From the NCBI RefSeq assembly GCF_002115725.1, contig NZ_JFKD01000012.1, forward strand, positions 1 to 64,000: a stretch of DNA of 64,000 bases. The letters run 5' to 3'. Positions 16,731 through 25,909 of the stretch are shown here, in pieces; the first letter of the stretch is position 1, and each line of letters starts with the position of its first letter. This stretch comes from Marivita cryptomonadis. Lineage in GTDB: Bacteria > Pseudomonadota > Alphaproteobacteria > Rhodobacterales > Rhodobacteraceae. The notes under the pieces were generated by a model. It worked only from the letters and a program-made list of their open reading frames with translations, had not been told where the DNA came from and did not search any database. The position numbers were made by a program, and so were the translations under genes.

Positions 16731-16797
16731 TCTTCTCTGTTTCAAAATGGCCTCTGGGGAGTCGCCCTTGCGCGACGGGGGCAGCGCCCAAAACGAA

Positions 16798-16825
16798 AAA
16801 GCCCCGGCTCGAAAACCGGGGCTTT
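16798..16825. terminator. Bidirectional terminator between apbE and coxM
   Basis: AAAGCCCCGG and CCGGGGCTTT form a perfect 10-bp stem with an 8-nt loop (808-815 within 16,xxx), flanked by A-runs on the left. It lies between convergent genes and could stop transcription from both sides. Confidence 0.8.
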
Positions 16826-16848
16826 GTCATTTCACGTCGTCACCCAGA

Positions 16849-17634
16849 TCAGCTTGCGGCAGCAACCGCCCGCTTGGTCATGACGGCCACAAGATGGGCG
16901 CGGTATGCGCCCGAGCCATGCAGATCCGAGATCATGCCATCGCCCGACGGTGCCGCAGGCACCGCGTCCGCCGAGAAGTTCGACGAGAGTGCGGCTTCTG
17001 CCTCGGTCCAGCGGAACACGCCCTCTTCGGATGCGCCGGTGACCGCGACACGAACGCCGTCGGCGAATTTGGCGACAAACACCCCGACCAGCGCAAAGCG
17101 CGAGGCGGGCTGTTCGAACTTCATGTAGGCGCTTTTCTCAGGCACCGGGAAACGGACCTCGGTGATGATTTCACCTTCGTTCAGGGCTGTTGCGAACATG
17201 CCCTGAAAGTAGTCATCCGCCGCAATCGAGCGGGTGTTGGTCACGACGGTTGCACCTGATGCCAGAACCGCCGCCGGATAGCAGGCAGACGGGTCATTGT
17301 TGGCCACACTGCCGCCGATGGTGCCACGATTGCGGACCGCCGGGTCACCGATATTGCCCGCAAGCGCTGCGAGGCCCGGATAAGCGGACGCCTCTTTTGC
17401 GACGGTGGCGTGGGTTGTCCCACCACCGATGCAGAGCGCGCCGTCATCATTGGTGCAGACACCTTTGATCTCGGCGATGCCCGACAGGCTGACCAGCACG
17501 GACGGGGCCGAGAGGCGTTGCTTGAGTGTCGGGATCAGGGTCTGACCGCCGCCCAAAGGCAGCGCTTCGTCTGTACCGAGTGCGGCAACCGCGTCTGCGA
17601 CCGATGTGGGCCGTTGAATGTCAAAGCTATACAT
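16849..17634 (-). CDS. coxM: CO-dehydrogenase-like FAD-binding medium subunit
   Basis: This 261-residue flavoprotein subunit belongs to the xanthine-oxidase/CO dehydrogenase family. FAD-binding motifs are visible: PLGGGQTLIP near residue 27 and AGNIGDPAVRNRGTIGGSVA near 95-114. It passes electrons from the [2Fe-2S] subunit to the quinone pool or another acceptor. ATG at 17634 follows AGGAGGG; the longer frame lies inside coxL. Gene order small-large-medium, read along the minus strand, matches form II clusters. Confidence 0.88.
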   Translation of the reverse strand: MYSFDIQRPTSVADAVAALGTDEALPLGGGQTLIPTLKQRLSAPSVLVSLSGIAEIKGVCTNDDGALCIGGGTTHATVAKEASAYPGLAALAGNIGDPAVRNRGTIGGSVANNDPSACYPAAVLASGATVVTNTRSIAADDYFQGMFATALNEGEIITEVRFPVPEKSAYMKFEQPASRFALVGVFVAKFADGVRVAVTGASEEGVFRWTEAEAALSSNFSADAVPAAPSGDGMISDLHGSGAYRAHLVAVMTKRAVAAAS

Positions 17635-17648
17635 GTGCTCAGCCCTCC

Positions 17649-20024
17649 TTATTGGCCGTTCATCGCTGCCCAGACGCGCGAGGGCGACACGGGCATATCG
17701 ATGTGAGAAACGTGGGTGTGACCACCCGAGTGCAGCGCGTCGATGACCGCGTTCACCACTGTGGGCGGTGAGCCGATGGCCCCTGCTTCGCCGCAGCCCT
17801 TTACGCCCAGCGGGTTGTGGGTGCACGGTGTCTGGCAGGAATGGTCGACGACGTAGCTTGCCATATGCGGGATATCGTCCGCACGGGGCATGGCGTAGTC
17901 CATGTAGGACGCCGACAGAAGCTGACCGTTTTCGTCATAGGCGCAGTTTTCCAAAAGCGCCTGACCAATGCCCTGGGCGATACCGCCATGGACCTGTCCT
18001 TCAACGATCATCGGGTTGACCACATTGCCGAAATCATCCGCCGAGACGAACTTTTCGATGGTGACCTTGCCGGTTTCGGGATCAAGCTCGACCTCGCAGG
18101 CATAGGCGCCTGCCGGGTAGGTGAAGTTGGCCGGATCGTAGAACGCGGTTTCTTCCAGACCCGGTTCGATGTCTTCGAGCGGGTAATTGTGCGGCACATA
18201 GGCCGCCAGTGTTACATCGCCCCAAGCAACCGACTTGTCGGTGCCTGCAACGCTGAACATGCCGTCTTTGAGCTCGATATCGCTGTCGGACGCTTCGAGA
18301 AGGTGGCCCGCGATCTTCTTGGCCTTGTTGATGATCTTCTCGGTCGCCCGGACCATCGCCGATCCGCAGACCGCCAGAGACCGCGAGCCGTAGGTGCCCA
18401 TGCCGAAGGGGATCTTGGAGGTGTCGCCGTGGACGATGTCGATCATGCTCTCGTCGATGCCGAGCATTTCGGCCACGACCTGCGGGAACACGGTTTCGTG
18501 CCCCTGCCCGTGGCTGTGTGCGCCGACCATCACCGAGATGGAGCCGGTGGCGTTCACCCGGACGGTGGCGGCGTCATAGAGACCGGCACGTGCGCCGAGT
18601 TGACCGACGAGGTTCGACGGTGCGATGCCGCAAGCCTCGATGAAGCAGTTCACGCCGAGACCACGGAGCATGCCCTTGGCTTCGGATGCCTTGCGACGCG
18701 CCGCAAAGCCGCCGATGTCCATCAGCTCTTCCATCTTGGCCATCGTCGCTTCGTAGTCACCGGTGTCATATTCGACGGCGACGGGCGTGGCATAGGGGAA
18801 TTGCGTGATGAAGTTCTGACGGCGCAGCGCAATCGGATCGACGCCCAGTTCGCGAGCGGCCATGTCGATGACACGCTCGAGCTGGAACGTCGCTTCGGGG
18901 CGACCGGCACCGCGGTAGGCGTCAACCGGCACGGTGTTGGTGAACACCGCCTTGACGTTCACCTGAACGGCGGGCGTCTTGTAGTTGCCTGCCATCAATG
19001 TGCCATGCAGCCATGTCGGCACCGAAGACGAGAAGGTGGACAGGTACGCGCCCATGTTTGCCTTGGTGTCGGTGCGCACGGCAAGGAAGTTGTTGTCCTT
19101 GTCGAGCGCCAGTTCGATCTTGGTCACGTGATCGCGGCCATGCGCGTCGGACATGAACGCCTCGGACCGGGTCGAGGTCCACTTGACCGGGCGGTTGCAG
19201 GCCTTGGCGGCGAAGGTGCAGAACGCTTCTTCCGCGTAGTGGAAGATCTTGGTGCCGAAACCGCCACCCACATCAGGAGCCACCACGCGCAGCTTGTGCT
19301 CGGGGATGCCCAGAACAAACGCGCCCATCAGAAGGCGGATCACGTGCGGGTTTTGGCTTGTTGTGTAGAGCGTGTAATCGTCCCCGGCGCGGGAGTAGTC
19401 ACCCACGGCAACGCGCGGCTCCATCGGGTTGGCGACCAGGCGGTTGTTTACCAGTTCCAGCGTCGTTACATGCGCTGCGCTTTTGAACGCGGCATCGGTG
19501 GTTTCGGTGTCGGTGCCGAACTGCCAATCGTAGCACAGGTTGTCGGACAGATCGTCATGCACCTTGGTGGCACCGGACTCGAGCGCCTTGCCCATGTCGA
19601 CCACTGCGGGAAGTTCTTCGATGTCGAGCACGATGGCTTCCGCCGCAGTGCGCGCCTGTTCGAGGCTGTCAGCGACAACAGCGGCGATCGGATCGCCCAC
19701 GTGGCGCACCTTGCCCTGTGCCAGAACCGGGTGGGCCGGTTCCTTCATCACTTCGCCATGCTTGTCCGTCACCTGCCAGCCGCAGGGCAGACCGCCCACG
19801 CCTTCGAAATCGGCGCCCGTGAAGATGCGGACAACACCGGGCATGCCTTCGGCTGTGCTGGTGTCGATGCTGTTGATCTTGCCATGCGCCAAATCGGAAC
19901 GCAGGAAGTGCACATAGGCTTGGCCATGTACGTTGATGTCGTCGGTATAATTGCCAGCGCCGGTCAGAAAGCGGACGTCTTCACGCCGCTTCGGGCTTGC
20001 GCCAATGCCATGATCCTTCGGCAT
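17649..20024 (-). CDS. coxL: Form II CO-dehydrogenase-like molybdenum large subunit
   Basis: This 791-residue molybdoenzyme subunit has VGGGFGTK for cofactor binding and GCGEAGAIGSPP with the catalytic glutamate near the C-terminus. The active-site loop reads AYRGAGR near residue 370. This is the form II signature; proven CO oxidisers carry AYxCSFR instead. Its real substrate is therefore uncertain, and roseobacters with only form II genes have generally failed to oxidise CO. The ATG at 20024 follows GGGAGG. It is flanked by coxS and coxM and preceded by coxG in one operon. Confidence 0.88.
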   Translation of the reverse strand: MPKDHGIGASPKRREDVRFLTGAGNYTDDINVHGQAYVHFLRSDLAHGKINSIDTSTAEGMPGVVRIFTGADFEGVGGLPCGWQVTDKHGEVMKEPAHPVLAQGKVRHVGDPIAAVVADSLEQARTAAEAIVLDIEELPAVVDMGKALESGATKVHDDLSDNLCYDWQFGTDTETTDAAFKSAAHVTTLELVNNRLVANPMEPRVAVGDYSRAGDDYTLYTTSQNPHVIRLLMGAFVLGIPEHKLRVVAPDVGGGFGTKIFHYAEEAFCTFAAKACNRPVKWTSTRSEAFMSDAHGRDHVTKIELALDKDNNFLAVRTDTKANMGAYLSTFSSSVPTWLHGTLMAGNYKTPAVQVNVKAVFTNTVPVDAYRGAGRPEATFQLERVIDMAARELGVDPIALRRQNFITQFPYATPVAVEYDTGDYEATMAKMEELMDIGGFAARRKASEAKGMLRGLGVNCFIEACGIAPSNLVGQLGARAGLYDAATVRVNATGSISVMVGAHSHGQGHETVFPQVVAEMLGIDESMIDIVHGDTSKIPFGMGTYGSRSLAVCGSAMVRATEKIINKAKKIAGHLLEASDSDIELKDGMFSVAGTDKSVAWGDVTLAAYVPHNYPLEDIEPGLEETAFYDPANFTYPAGAYACEVELDPETGKVTIEKFVSADDFGNVVNPMIVEGQVHGGIAQGIGQALLENCAYDENGQLLSASYMDYAMPRADDIPHMASYVVDHSCQTPCTHNPLGVKGCGEAGAIGSPPTVVNAVIDALHSGGHTHVSHIDMPVSPSRVWAAMNGQ

Positions 20025-20079
20025 AGTGGTATTCCTCCCTAGGAGCGGTGCGTGCAAGCACACACCCTACAATTGTGGA

Positions 20080-20565
20080 TTATTCAGCCGCGACTGCGGG
20101 CACGTCCTGACCGGACGCCGCCATGATGGCGCGCACGATGTTATGGTAGCCGGTGCAGCGGCAGATATTGCCTTCGAGGTAATCCCGCACCTCTGCCTCG
20201 GTCGGCTTGGGATTGTCCTTGAGCAGCGCCGCCGCCGACATCACCATGCCCGGAGTGCAGAAACCGCACTGCAGGCCGTGATAGTCCTGAAACGCCTGCT
20301 GGATCACACTGAGCGATCCATCCGCGTTTGCCATGCCTTCCACTGTCTTGACCTCGGCGCCATCGGCCTCGGCAGCAAACATGGTGCAGGATTTCACAGC
20401 TTCGCCATTCACATGAACGACGCAGGCGCCGCACTGGGATGTGTCGCAGCCGACATGGGTTCCTGTCAGGCGCAAATCCTCGCGCAGGAATTCAGTCAAA
20501 AGCGTGTTGCCCTTGACCTCGCCGGAGACGGTCTTGCCGTTCACCGTCATTGTTACCTTTGTCAT
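20080..20565 (-). CDS. coxS: CO-dehydrogenase-like [2Fe-2S] small subunit
   Basis: This 161-residue protein has two [2Fe-2S] domains. The plant-ferredoxin-type N-terminal cluster uses [15 protein letters not shown] and the later cysteine in KSCTMFA. The helical C-terminal domain uses [12 protein letters not shown] and [13 protein letters not shown]. It relays electrons from the molybdenum site in CoxL to the FAD in CoxM. It is of normal length for the family and lies 55 bp upstream of coxL. Confidence 0.92.
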   Translation of the reverse strand: MTKVTMTVNGKTVSGEVKGNTLLTEFLREDLRLTGTHVGCDTSQCGACVVHVNGEAVKSCTMFAAEADGAEVKTVEGMANADGSLSVIQQAFQDYHGLQCGFCTPGMVMSAAALLKDNPKPTEAEVRDYLEGNICRCTGYHNIVRAIMAASGQDVPAVAAE

Positions 20566-20619
20566 CTAACTCCTCCCGTGGGTATTCAAATTCAACTGTG
20601 TTGCAGAAGCCGGCTGCGA

Positions 20620-21144
20620 TCAAGAAACGAGTTTCTTGAACCAGCCCTTTTTCTTTTCGCCGCCGTCACCGTCAGCTTCGGGGGCATCGTCGCCACCTTC
20701 TTGCGGACCTTCAACGGCGGATTGGAAATTGCTGAAGAACTGGTCTGCCATTTTCTTGGCGAACCCGTCGATGATGCGACTGCCAAGTTGCGCCAGCTTT
20801 CCGCCGACCTTGGCATCCACGTCATAATGCAGCTCTGTGCCGCCTTCGACCGGGACCAGCCTTACATCGGCACCGCCCTTGGCAAAGCCAGCCGCACCCC
20901 CCTTGCCTTCCCCGGTCAGGGTCAGCGATTGACCCGGCACCATCTCTGACAGAACGACCGTGCCTTTGAAAGTCGCCTTAACAGGTCCAACCTTCTGCAC
21001 GACGGTCGCCTCGAATCCGTCATCGGCGGATCCGCTCATTTCTGTGCATCCCGGCACACATGCCTTGAGGACTTCAGGATCAAGGATCGCGGCCCAGACC
21101 TCTTCGGGGCTGGCAGCAATCGTGCGGGAATCGGTCATATGCAT
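20620..21144 (-). CDS. coxG: CoxG-like SRPBCC protein
   Basis: This 174-residue protein is a START/SRPBCC-fold CoxG-family member: ASPEEVWAAILDPEVLKACVPGC near the N-terminus and GKLAQLGSRIIDGFAKKMADQFF later. The C-terminal tail is acidic, then ends in a basic, hydrophobic GWFKKLVS. CoxG proteins are thought to help attach or mature CO-dehydrogenase-type enzymes at the membrane. It is the first gene of the cox operon. Other accessory genes such as coxD, coxE or coxF are not in this window. Confidence 0.85.
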   Translation of the reverse strand: MHMTDSRTIAASPEEVWAAILDPEVLKACVPGCTEMSGSADDGFEATVVQKVGPVKATFKGTVVLSEMVPGQSLTLTGEGKGGAAGFAKGGADVRLVPVEGGTELHYDVDAKVGGKLAQLGSRIIDGFAKKMADQFFSNFQSAVEGPQEGGDDAPEADGDGGEKKKGWFKKLVS

Positions 21145-21228
21145 GGGTGTGATCCTTCTTTGATGGTCAGCCTAGGGGGTTGGACCCCCGGGGCATATAA
21201 GACCAATGGCTTAACATATCGGTGAAAA

Positions 21229-22128
21229 CTATCTTTCGGGGGCCTGATGGGTCAGGCCATAGCTTTCGAAAATCGCGGCGATACGCCCATCCGACAGGGC
21301 CGAATAGATCGCATCATCCACAGTGTAGCTCAATCCGCGATAGGCAAAGTGGCTACCCGTGCCGAGGGTCCATTTCGACTTGGCAAAACCGGGCAGCGGC
21401 GGCTGGTGTATGGCCACCCCGTCACCCGCACCGAATTCAAGCTGTGCCAGCGGGCCCATGGCCGCCATCACCTCGCCCGCTTTCAGGGCCGCCATCGCGT
21501 CCTGCATCGTGGGATACCGGCGCACGCCTTGCGCCAATTGACCGCCCGCAAAGCTGGTCAGGTAGAAATCCGAAATGGAGTCATTCTCGACCGCCACCGT
21601 GTCGAACCGGAAATAGGCCGGAACCGGCCCCCCGTCGGGATACTCGGCTTCGGAATAGGCGATGGCAATGCTTTCGGTCATGTACTGACCGGTAAAGACC
21701 ACCTGCTCTACCCGGCAATTGAAGGCACTGTCATAGGGCACACGCAACATGACGTTCGACACGGCACCATCGATCAATGGTCCCTGCCACACATGGTGCC
21801 GCAAGTCGGCTTCAAGGTTTTCCCCCGCGCTGATGAAGTTGAACCGTGGCTCGACACCAAGGTCCTCGGCGATGATCCGGGCAATATCAACATCAACGCC
21901 GCGCGGCTGGCCTGCATCATCCCAGCTATAGGGGGGATAATCTTCGTAGACCGCGAACATGATAAACCCGCGATCCATGATCTGATCTATGTCCTGCCCG
22001 ACGATGTCCCGGCTGGCATTCTGCGGTTTGGCCTGCGGGACGTAATCGGCACAGGGATCGCTGGCCAAGACGGGTGACGCCATGGCCAGCAGGGTTGCGG
22101 TAAAGGAGGCGCGAACCAGAGTGCTCAT
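21229..22128 (-). CDS. xoxJ: XoxJ/MoxJ-like periplasmic binding protein of the methanol oxidation system
   Basis: This 299-residue exported protein has a signal peptide (start MSTLVRASF, cleavage near VLAS) and an extracellular solute-binding protein family 3 fold, with VYEDYPPYSW and GVDVDIARIIAEDLG. XoxJ proteins have this fold and are thought to help activate or mature the PQQ methanol dehydrogenase rather than import a solute. The start lies 4 bp after the stop of the cytochrome gene, suggesting coupled translation. The ATG at 22128 was preferred over one 9 codons upstream because it begins the signal peptide. Confidence 0.8.
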   Translation of the reverse strand: MSTLVRASFTATLLAMASPVLASDPCADYVPQAKPQNASRDIVGQDIDQIMDRGFIMFAVYEDYPPYSWDDAGQPRGVDVDIARIIAEDLGVEPRFNFISAGENLEADLRHHVWQGPLIDGAVSNVMLRVPYDSAFNCRVEQVVFTGQYMTESIAIAYSEAEYPDGGPVPAYFRFDTVAVENDSISDFYLTSFAGGQLAQGVRRYPTMQDAMAALKAGEVMAAMGPLAQLEFGAGDGVAIHQPPLPGFAKSKWTLGTGSHFAYRGLSYTVDDAIYSALSDGRIAAIFESYGLTHQAPER

Positions 22129-22132
22129 GGTG

Positions 22133-22831
22133 TCAGTGTGCCGCTGACAAACCAATCGTCAAGGCTTCGGCTGCGCGGCCATAAGCCTCTTGTGTGCCGT
22201 CGATCAGGTTGGCGGCACGGAAGGCGGCGCTGTCAGCGACAGGTGCACCGGACAGGGTTTCGATACCCGCCGCGATTTCTGTCAGCCGTGACTTGAGCGC
22301 ATCTGCATCTGCACTGGACGCATCGGCCGCATAGCCTGTGATTTCGTCACGCAACGCCTTCAGCTCGTCCGACACCTCTTCCATCGAAGCATCATCGGGT
22401 CGGGTTTCGATATAGGTCCGGATTGCCCAGGCGGCGTCCTGCCCCAGAAGTTCACCGAATGCCGGCATCTTGGTTGTCCCGTTCTGGGTATAGCCGTCAC
22501 GGAAGCGCTCCACATACCATTCGTCGCCATACTCCTCGGCTTCGAGGAACCGCAGATCCGGTGCAAGACCACCCGAGATCACCTCGAGACCATGGCAACG
22601 GGCGCAGTTCTGGTTGTAGCCCGAAGAACCGATTTCCACCGCCCGCAGCCAGACCTCGTCACCGACCAGTTCGGCGCGATAGGGGTTTTCCGTCAGCCAG
22701 TCTTCGCCGTTCTCGGGAAGACCTGTGGTGTCTACAGCCTGCGGGGCCACGTCACCATGCGCATATACCAGGCTGGCTGCGGCGGTCAGCGCCAGAGCAG
22801 CGCAGGTTGTTTTGAAAAATGTCGCGGTCAT
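22133..22831 (-). CDS. PedF/XoxG-like cytochrome c
   Basis: This 232-residue periplasmic c-type cytochrome has a signal peptide (cleavage near VYA-HG), one haem motif CARCH near residue 77, and a conserved lead HGDVAPQAVDTTGLPENG that I associate with the PedF group of PQQ alcohol dehydrogenase systems. A likely axial methionine is in TKMPAFGELL. The C-terminal 80 residues are helical and acidic. It should accept electrons from XoxF. ATG at 22831 follows AGGAGG; the far longer open frame upstream is antisense to another gene and is not used. Confidence 0.85.
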   Translation of the reverse strand: MTATFFKTTCAALALTAAASLVYAHGDVAPQAVDTTGLPENGEDWLTENPYRAELVGDEVWLRAVEIGSSGYNQNCARCHGLEVISGGLAPDLRFLEAEEYGDEWYVERFRDGYTQNGTTKMPAFGELLGQDAAWAIRTYIETRPDDASMEEVSDELKALRDEITGYAADASSADADALKSRLTEIAAGIETLSGAPVADSAAFRAANLIDGTQEAYGRAAEALTIGLSAAH

Positions 22832-23008
22832 GTTGGTCCTCCTCAGGCACAGTCTTGTGTCTTGCCGGATGTGTACCGACGCACGGTGGGTGCGGGTATT
22901 GGACTTTCGTGGCGCGGAACGGGCTTTTTGGCCAAACGGTACGGGACAATGGTCGTATTTTCGACGCTTCGATGGCCCGACTAGTGTTCGTCTGGGAGGA
23001 CCAAGTCC
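22832..23008. promoter_or_regulatory. Divergent promoter with GGTCGTAT motif
   Basis: This 177-bp gap separates the cytochrome/XoxJ operon from the PQQ-associated ABC operon. GGTCGTAT lies at 22951-22958 on the plus strand. The same core recurs upstream of other methanol-cluster genes, so it is a candidate shared regulator site. Confidence 0.5.
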
Positions 23009-24187
23009 ATGTTCAACACACGTTTGACCTGTGCGATTGCATCGGCAGTTGCGCTGTGCCTCGCCAGCGCGGCCACCGCACAGGTCGATGTCGCGATCCA
23101 TTACCTCAAGCAGGTGGTCGACGCGCCTCCGACCCTGTCCAATCTTGATCCGATCCCAGAGGATCTGGGGATCCGTGGCGCCGAACTGGGTGCGCAAGAG
23201 AACAACACCACCGGCAAGTTCTTGGGCCAAACCTACAGCCTGATCGTGACCGAGGTTTTCGAGGGTGAGGATTTCGCCGAGGCCGCGCGCGCAGCGCTTG
23301 CCGAGACCGATCTGCTGGTGCTGGACGCACCGACAGCCCAGCTTCTGGCGGCGGCCGACCTGCCCGAGGCTAAAGCGGCGCTGCTCTTCAATGCCGGTGC
23401 CGCAGATGTCGCGCTGCGTGATGAGACCTGCCGCGCCCGGGTGCTGCACGCCCTGCCCTCTTACGCGATGAAGGCCGATGCTCTGATGCAGTTTTTCGTG
23501 ACCCGGCGCTGGGACGAGATCGCGCTGATTGCCGGTGAACGTCCCGAGGATCAGGCATGGGCCGAGACGCTCGAACGCTCGGCCCGCAAGTTCGGGCTGA
23601 AGTTCGGCGCGCGCAAGACCTGGGCCTTCGATGCCGACATGCGCCGGAACGCAGCACAGGAAGTGCCACTCTTCACCCAGGATCTGGGCGATTATGACGT
23701 GCTTCTGGTGGCCGACGCGGCGGATGATTTCGCGCGCTACATTTCTTACAACACTTGGCGCCCGCGCCCGGTGGCCGGGTCCGAAGGGCTGCGCGCTGTC
23801 ACATGGCACCGCGTCGTCGAACAATGGGGCGCGGCGCAGTTGCAATCGCGCTTCACCAAACTGGCGGACCGTCCCATGCTGGACCGCGACTACGCAGCAT
23901 GGGCCGCCGTCAGGGCGATCGGAGAGGCCGTGACACGCACCGGTGCCGCGGACGCGGAAACCCTGCGCAGCTTTATGCTCTCCGACGCCTTCGAACTGGC
24001 GGGTTTCAAGGGGAGCCCCCTTACATTCCGCACATGGAACGGCCAGTTGCGCCAGCCCATCCCACTGGTGCATGAACGCGCGCTTGTCGCACAGGCCCCG
24101 CTCGAAGGCTTCCTGCACCAGCGCAACGAGCTTGACACTTTGGGTCTCGACCAACCCGAAAGCGGCTGCACCGCGTTCGAGAACTGA
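23009..24187 (+). CDS. ABC transporter substrate-binding protein of the PQQ-dependent alcohol dehydrogenase system
   Basis: This 392-residue exported protein has a signal peptide (cleavage near ATA-QVD) and resembles branched-chain amino acid binding proteins. Within that group it fits the family found only with PQQ-dependent alcohol oxidation (opening VAIHYLKQVVDAPPTLSNLDP). The ligand is not known. The ATG at 23009 follows GGGAGGA. It leads a plus-strand series with a beta-propeller protein, a small periplasmic protein, and an ABC ATPase and permease. That grouping is itself conserved with PQQ catabolic genes. Confidence 0.82.
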   Translation: MFNTRLTCAIASAVALCLASAATAQVDVAIHYLKQVVDAPPTLSNLDPIPEDLGIRGAELGAQENNTTGKFLGQTYSLIVTEVFEGEDFAEAARAALAETDLLVLDAPTAQLLAAADLPEAKAALLFNAGAADVALRDETCRARVLHALPSYAMKADALMQFFVTRRWDEIALIAGERPEDQAWAETLERSARKFGLKFGARKTWAFDADMRRNAAQEVPLFTQDLGDYDVLLVADAADDFARYISYNTWRPRPVAGSEGLRAVTWHRVVEQWGAAQLQSRFTKLADRPMLDRDYAAWAAVRAIGEAVTRTGAADAETLRSFMLSDAFELAGFKGSPLTFRTWNGQLRQPIPLVHERALVAQAPLEGFLHQRNELDTLGLDQPESGCTAFEN

Positions 24188-24223
24188 CCTGCCTCTTCAT
24201 CTTGCCCGGTAAACTCCGGGGGT

Positions 24224-24241
24224 TCGGGGGCTGGCCCCCGA
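24224..24241. repeat. GC-rich palindrome upstream of the beta-propeller gene
   Basis: TCGGGGGC and GCCCCCGA form perfect 8-bp arms around a 2-nt centre, about 30 bp before the next start codon. No T-run follows. Such G/C palindromes are common in Rhodobacterales intergenic DNA; a role in RNA stability within the operon is possible. Confidence 0.5.
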
Positions 24242-24270
24242 TCCGCCATCCACCAAAAGGACCGACACCA

Positions 24271-25239
24271 ATGAAACTGCCGATCCTCACCACGCTGACC
24301 GCCGCCTTGCTGTCCACGACCGCATTGGCCGACGAGATCTGGGTGACCAATGAAAAAGACGACACGATCAGCGTGATCGACATCGAAACGATGGAAGTGG
24401 TTCGCACTATCGAAACCGGAGAGCGGCCTCGGGGGATCACCTTCTCCAAGGATTTCTCGGTGGTCTATATCTGCGCGTCCGACAGCGACGCGGTGCAGGT
24501 GATGGACCCTGAAACCGGTGAAATCCTGTATGATCTGCCCTCGGGCGAAGACCCGGAACAGTTCGTCCTGCATCCAGACAACCGCCACCTTTACATCGCC
24601 AACGAGGATGACGCGATCACCACGGTGGTAGACACCGAAACCCGCACGGTTGTGGCGCAGATCGACGTGGGGATCGAACCCGAAGGCATGGCTGTGTCAC
24701 CCGATGGCAAGATCGCCATCACCACGTCTGAGACCACCAATATGGCGCATTGGATCGACACCGAGACCCAGACGCTGTTTGCCAACACGCTTGTAGATTC
24801 GCGTCCGCGTCATGCGGAATTCGTCAAAGACGGCACCGAGCTTTGGGTCAGTGCTGAAATCGGTGGGACGATATCGATCTTCGATGTGGCGACCCAGACC
24901 GAAAAGGCAAAGATCGACTTTGAAATCGACAACATCCACCCCGACCGGGTGCAGCCTGTCGGGTTCGAGTTCACCAATGGCGACACACATGCCTTTGTCG
25001 CCCTCGGCCCGTCGAACCATGTGGCAGTCGTCAATGCCGAGACTTACGAGGTCGAGGAGTACATTCTTGTCGGTCGCCGGGTCTGGCACATGGATTTCAA
25101 CCGTGACCGCAGTCTGATCTTTACCACCAACGGCGTCTCCGGGGATGTGACCGTTGTCGATGTGGCCAGCCGCAAGGCGCTCAAGAGCATCAAGGTTGGC
25201 CGTTTTCCGTGGGGCGCGGCCTTCCGTCCGACCGAATGA
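24271..25239 (+). CDS. PQQ-catabolism-associated YVTN-type beta-propeller protein
   Basis: This 322-residue exported protein has a signal peptide (cleavage near ALA-DEI) and seven or so YVTN/NHL-like blades, such as EIWVTNEKDDTISVIDIETM, RHLYIANEDDAITTVVDT and VAVVNAETYEVEEYI. It matches the beta-propeller family found beside PQQ-dependent dehydrogenases and this ABC system. It lacks PQQ-binding residues like those of XoxF, so it is probably a structural or binding protein in the periplasm. ATG at 24271 follows AAAGGA; upstream codons cross the GC palindrome. Confidence 0.82.
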   Translation: MKLPILTTLTAALLSTTALADEIWVTNEKDDTISVIDIETMEVVRTIETGERPRGITFSKDFSVVYICASDSDAVQVMDPETGEILYDLPSGEDPEQFVLHPDNRHLYIANEDDAITTVVDTETRTVVAQIDVGIEPEGMAVSPDGKIAITTSETTNMAHWIDTETQTLFANTLVDSRPRHAEFVKDGTELWVSAEIGGTISIFDVATQTEKAKIDFEIDNIHPDRVQPVGFEFTNGDTHAFVALGPSNHVAVVNAETYEVEEYILVGRRVWHMDFNRDRSLIFTTNGVSGDVTVVDVASRKALKSIKVGRFPWGAAFRPTE

Positions 25240-25292
25240 CTTTCGGCACATCCAAGACATCCCATTACTGTTTGACGACCAAGGAGACGACC

Positions 25293-25739
25293 ATGAAGAA
25301 ACTTGTAACCGCCCTTGGCCTTGCCATTCTGACACCCGCCCTGGCCTTTGCGGACGGCGCGCCGCGCGACCAGTGGGGGCGCGCGGGCATTTTGTCCTCA
25401 GCCAACAAGGCCGATCTACCGCCGATCACTCTGAGTTCGGGCATGCCGTTGGCAGAGGCTCCGTGGGTTCTGAGCTCGGGCACCTATTACGAATTCGAGA
25501 TCGAAGGCGACGGGTCAGCGGAACTGGCGCTGGAGGGGTCCGAGTTCTTTCGGGCGATCTGGATCGACGAGATTGTGGTGAATGATCTGGAGATCCGTCC
25601 CATCGGTGTGAACTCGATCGAATTCGACGATGCCGGGACGATGGAGATCGGCTTTGTCGCGATCAAGCCCGGTACTTACTTTCTGCGCATTCCCGGATCG
25701 ACCGGAGAGACCCAGCGGCTGGACATCACCATTGAATGA
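25293..25739 (+). CDS. Small periplasmic protein of the PQQ/ABC operon, unknown function
   Basis: This 148-residue protein has a clear signal peptide (MKKLVTALGLAILTPALAFA) and a mature part of about 125 residues, rich in beta-strand and acidic. It has no cysteine and no haem or metal motif that I recognise. The fold may be a small cupredoxin-like or Ig-like barrel (for example GTMEIGFVAIKPGTYFLRIPG), though no copper ligands are evident. ATG at 25293 follows AAGGAGA. It sits between the beta-propeller gene and the ABC ATPase gene and should share their job in alcohol oxidation. Confidence 0.75.
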   Translation: MKKLVTALGLAILTPALAFADGAPRDQWGRAGILSSANKADLPPITLSSGMPLAEAPWVLSSGTYYEFEIEGDGSAELALEGSEFFRAIWIDEIVVNDLEIRPIGVNSIEFDDAGTMEIGFVAIKPGTYFLRIPGSTGETQRLDITIE

Positions 25740-25909
25740 CGCAAGGCTGGTCACAGGGTGCGTTTGATGCGTCGTGTCGTTTCGTTGACGCAAAATCAGG
25801 GGGCGTCCGTTGAAGCGCCATTGGTCCAAGCCCAATGGACGACGCCGTAGGTGCCCTCGGCGCTCGCCGAGGCATTTGTGAAACAAAGAAGCAAGGACCT
25901 ATCGCGCGG

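Noticed and set aside
17817..20042. 741-codon open frame opposite coxL
   Set aside because: It is antisense to a gene with intact molybdenum-hydroxylase motifs; long antisense frames are expected in high-GC coding DNA.
22932..22945. CCAAACGGTACGGG, repeated with one change at 33389-33402
   Set aside because: Only two copies, the second downstream of xoxF's terminator and far from any start codon, so I treat the match as chance.
22832..24154. Long upstream extension of the PedF-like cytochrome frame (673 codons in all)
   Set aside because: It is antisense to the ABC binding protein gene and crosses the divergent promoter; the ATG at 22831 has AGGAGG and begins a signal peptide.
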